From Parus major (lineage: Eukaryota > Chordata > Aves > Passeriformes > Paridae), in the NCBI RefSeq assembly GCF_001522545.3, contig NC_031781.1, forward strand, positions 7,569,487 through 7,633,486: a DNA stretch of 64,000 bases. The letters run 5' to 3'. The notes beneath the pieces were generated by a model. It saw only the letters and a program-made list of their open reading frames with translations. It did no database searches and was not told the origin of the DNA. Made by a program: the position numbers and the translations under genes. Shown here in pieces: positions 61,610-64,000 of this stretch (positions within the stretch are counted from its first letter, which is position 1; every line of letters starts with the position of its first letter).

Positions 61610-63430
61610 GTTTATACAGAGACAAATAGATGTCTTTTAAAGTGTTGTACCCACCTGAACTTTTAACCACAATAAGTTATGAAAGAAACTAAACCACTAG
61701 ACCATGAAAATATTAGACACAGTTTCTCATTTTTCAGTGCATATGAGAAAACATCCTTACAGCATTCATACACTTGTCAATAACACATAGCTCCATGCAG
61801 TGTAAAAGAAAACATAACAGGCTGCAACATTAAAAAGAGAGAAAAGAGAGTTTCTCACCCCTCAAAACAAAACTGGAACTTTGGTGTATAGGAATGGCTA
61901 TGCCCATATACCCTCCTCATCATCCTGGGTGCCAGACATGAGGAGATGCACAGAGAAGGTGTTGGCATTGGAATGAAACAAAGAAAGAAAGAAAGGTTAG
62001 TTACGTTGCTGTACATAAAATACAATTTTCTTGGCTGTTATGAACATTACTTTTTTTTTAAGGTAAGCCAGTGAACACAACTGAACAAGCTTGTGTTACA
62101 TATACAAGAATCTGCATCTATAGCAACTGAAAAAACAACAACAGTGATGTAAAATTTTTTCCCTCCCAGTTAAAACAGTGTGTAGGAAGGTGATTACGAG
62201 ATTAAATATTAACAGATTATCTATTTTTTAATTGCACACAATTCAAACCAACATTGACAGCAATGAAAAGGTCAAAACTTTAAGTAAACAAAAGAAGAAT
62301 CATATTGTCTTCCATTTTGTTAAAAGATACAAAACTGAATGTTTTAAATAAACTGAAAATTGAATGCTGAATAGCTAAAAAATTTCAAAACCTTGGAAGT
62401 TAGCTAGTGTAACATAACACTGGCACTTAATTAAATCTAAAAATTTAATAAAATGAGTGGTAATTAATTATGATTGAAATGGACAGGAATTTTAGCCTGA
62501 AAATATACACTGCCAGTATCACTACTGTTCCTATCCCATTCTTGGAATAAAAAAGAGCTCCCAGATGTCAACTGTTATTAAAAAACAGATGTTAAGATAG
62601 ATGTCTTGCATGTTGCTGAATTAAGTAAAGAAATCTGACAGTCCACTATAAACTTAGCTATCATTTAACACAGAAGAAATGTGGGTAAATCTTTTACAGC
62701 TAACTTGGAACACATCTGAGTTACAAGGTCTGCACAAATACACCACACAGCAAAGGCAGAGTAAGGCCTGAATGTCTTTTTTTTATTTTTGAAACAAAGG
62801 AACAGGTTCTGTAAATCTTCCAATAAGCTGGGTTTGCCTCACTGAAAACACAAGTTATTCCCTCTGAATTCTGAAGGAGCCACTCCTGGGGAGGCCACAA
62901 ATGCTAACTAAACTGATTTTCTAGCTGACAAGAGTTTTTGCCAAAGGTTGAAGAAAGAATGAAGGATTTCTTTTCCACTGCGTAGTTTGATCATATTTCA
63001 CTAACATAATGAGTTAGGTTTATCTTTGGTGATATCCTAAAAAAAAGCTAGAAATCAACAAAATGGACAAAGCAACAGGTTTCCAAGGGACTCCTCCCCT
63101 AACTAGACATGGCTGGTTTGCTGTTTTCGAGCATTGCAAGTCTTCAAACAGGCAGACGTTCATTTTGACATCAATTATTTGTGCAATCTTCTTTTGGCAG
63201 AATTCTAGAAGAGTTGAAAAATCAAATATTGTCAAATATATGTAAAGATTTTTATGGGAAATTAAAGAAAAATATATTTTGACACTGATCCTGATATATA
63301 AAAAGCAATAAATTAAAAGCTGGAGCTCAGTTAATGTCAATCAACCTGGCTTTATTGAGTGCCTGTCCTGTCAAAATAACTTTCTATCTTTTCCAATTAC
63401 AGAGAGACTCTTTTTGAGAAGGTAAGTGCT
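61610..63430. other. Non-coding DNA, no gene seen
   Basis: A (GAAA)n microsatellite of about five units lies at 61977-61995. A plus-strand acceptor/donor junction lies at 62049-62068. Frames on both strands (106 codons minus, 60 codons plus) overlap at 63020-63340 without recognisable products. Confidence 0.5.
62049..62068 (+). other. Recursive-splice-like junction (plus)
   Basis: ACTTTTTTTTTAAG is followed directly by GTAAGC: a T tract, AG, then a donor, junction at 62062/62063. The AAG is weaker than the preferred CAG. It is on the strand opposite to the 61.6 kb candidate, so the two cannot serve one transcript. Confidence 0.2.
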
Positions 63431-63438
63431 TTGAAATA

Positions 63439-64000
63439 ATATGCTGTGATTTCTGTAAGGCATTTGATTACGTGCCACATGATACAGTGTCAGAACAATT
63501 AGCTCTGTACTGAATGAATGTTTGCTGAAGAAGGAAGGGGACCCATAGGTGTCCTTCTCATCCCAAACTTGTTCCATATTTTCATGATCTGAAAGAAAAT
63601 CCTGAGAAAGTTTTCTTGGAAAAGTGAACAGATTTGAATTAATGTTATCAGACACATACACATATGCCTGAAATCATAATTGGAAAACATATAGGTAGGC
63701 TTAGAAGAAAGGGAACTGCTTCTGAAATCAAGGACATCAAATAGATCTTTACAGGTCATGGTGGAAATGAAAACACGGTTGGGTGTTGGATTTGGTTTGA
63801 GTGTTGGATTTAGCAAGACAAAGATGGGCAGAGAAAGAAAACTCAGAGCTTTTGCTGTATCTCTATACAGTAGCATAAGGCCATTAAGAGAATTACACAT
63901 CTGGTGCTCATGTCACACTCTTGTGAATATTTGAAAGACTGTAACCAGATCAAGAAACAGCTAGAAAATTATTGAAAAATAAACTTGGCTGTGAGAAACG
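63439..64000 (+). pseudogene. LINE reverse-transcriptase relic (CR1/L3/L2 type)
   Basis: From 63448 the frame reads DFCKAFDYVPHDTVSEQL, matching motif A of the non-LTR reverse transcriptase palm (DFxKAFDxVxH, with the catalytic aspartate). From about 63538, GGGGACCCATAGGTGTCC and then CATATTTTCATGATCTGAAAG follow the DNA of the family's GVPQGS...LFNIFINDLEE region, though only with frameshifts. Motifs A and B lie much closer than in an intact enzyme, indicating an internal deletion, and stops interrupt the frame (TGA after ...LALY). The YADD catalytic motif was not found. The 3' extent toward the window edge is uncertain. It is a dead fossil of a retrotransposon. Confidence 0.6.

Noticed and set aside
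63403..63421. Possible 19-base micro-exon between a good acceptor and a GTAAGT donor
   Set aside because: It abuts a decayed LINE, and a 19-base interval between two short signals is easily fortuitous; kept only as a side note to the LINE finding.
63499..63900. 133-codon minus-strand open frame
   Set aside because: It runs antisense through the LINE reverse-transcriptase relic, whose motif A is on the plus strand.

Overview
This window looks like ordinary nuclear DNA from an amniote, most likely a bird. It is AT-rich (roughly 35-40% GC by eye), with CpG-poor sequence, short mononucleotide and AT-rich low-complexity runs, and low interspersed-repeat density. The best lineage marker is a CR1 (chicken repeat 1) LINE 3' end at about 35232-35380, closing in the octamer-like tail typical of CR1. 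The other recognisable transposons are old and degraded: tRNA-derived SINE relics near 7.9, 10.8 and 11.7 kb, an L2/CR1-type LINE 3' end near 33.7 kb, and a LINE reverse-transcriptase relic at the right edge.

I found no protein-coding gene that I can identify. The open frames are short (at most about 140 codons), overlap in several frames, and resemble no family I recognise. There is no operon structure, rRNA, functional tRNA, CRISPR array or convincing miRNA. The window is best read as an intergenic desert or part of a very long intron. A few exon-like segments with good splice signals are flagged at low confidence: 25286-25371 (+), an acceptor at 36701 (+), and 55174-55211 (-).

Layout. 0-10 kb: AT-rich non-coding DNA with a G-quadruplex motif and a perfect 12-bp-arm hairpin in the first 350 bases, and an inverted tRNA-like repeat at 7.9 kb. 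10-12 kb: a GC-elevated block followed by two old SINE relics, one LF-SINE-like. 12-33 kb: AT-rich DNA with microsatellites (TA repeat at 14.95 kb, A/C-rich at 20.9 kb, T/A-rich at 26.2 kb, GAAA/poly-A at 31.3 kb) and GC-elevated blocks at 16.7-17.3 and 28.8-29.1 kb. 33-36 kb: an ancient LINE tail and the CR1. 36-51 kb: AT-rich DNA with small palindromes, short tandem duplications and a possible conserved non-coding block at 46.75-46.98 kb. 51-56 kb: an isolated CpG cluster with two inverted CCAAT boxes at 51.44-51.55 kb, which is the best promoter-like signal here, and a GC-elevated block at 55.8-56.1 kb. 56-64 kb: AT-rich DNA with two recursive-splice-like junctions (61.6 kb minus, 62.06 kb plus), ending in the LINE relic.

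No genes were found that work together as a system. The observations most worth checking are the old SINE relics as possible co-opted regulatory DNA, the CpG/CCAAT cluster, and the exon-like and recursive-splice-like sites. All identifications were made by eye, without database comparison.
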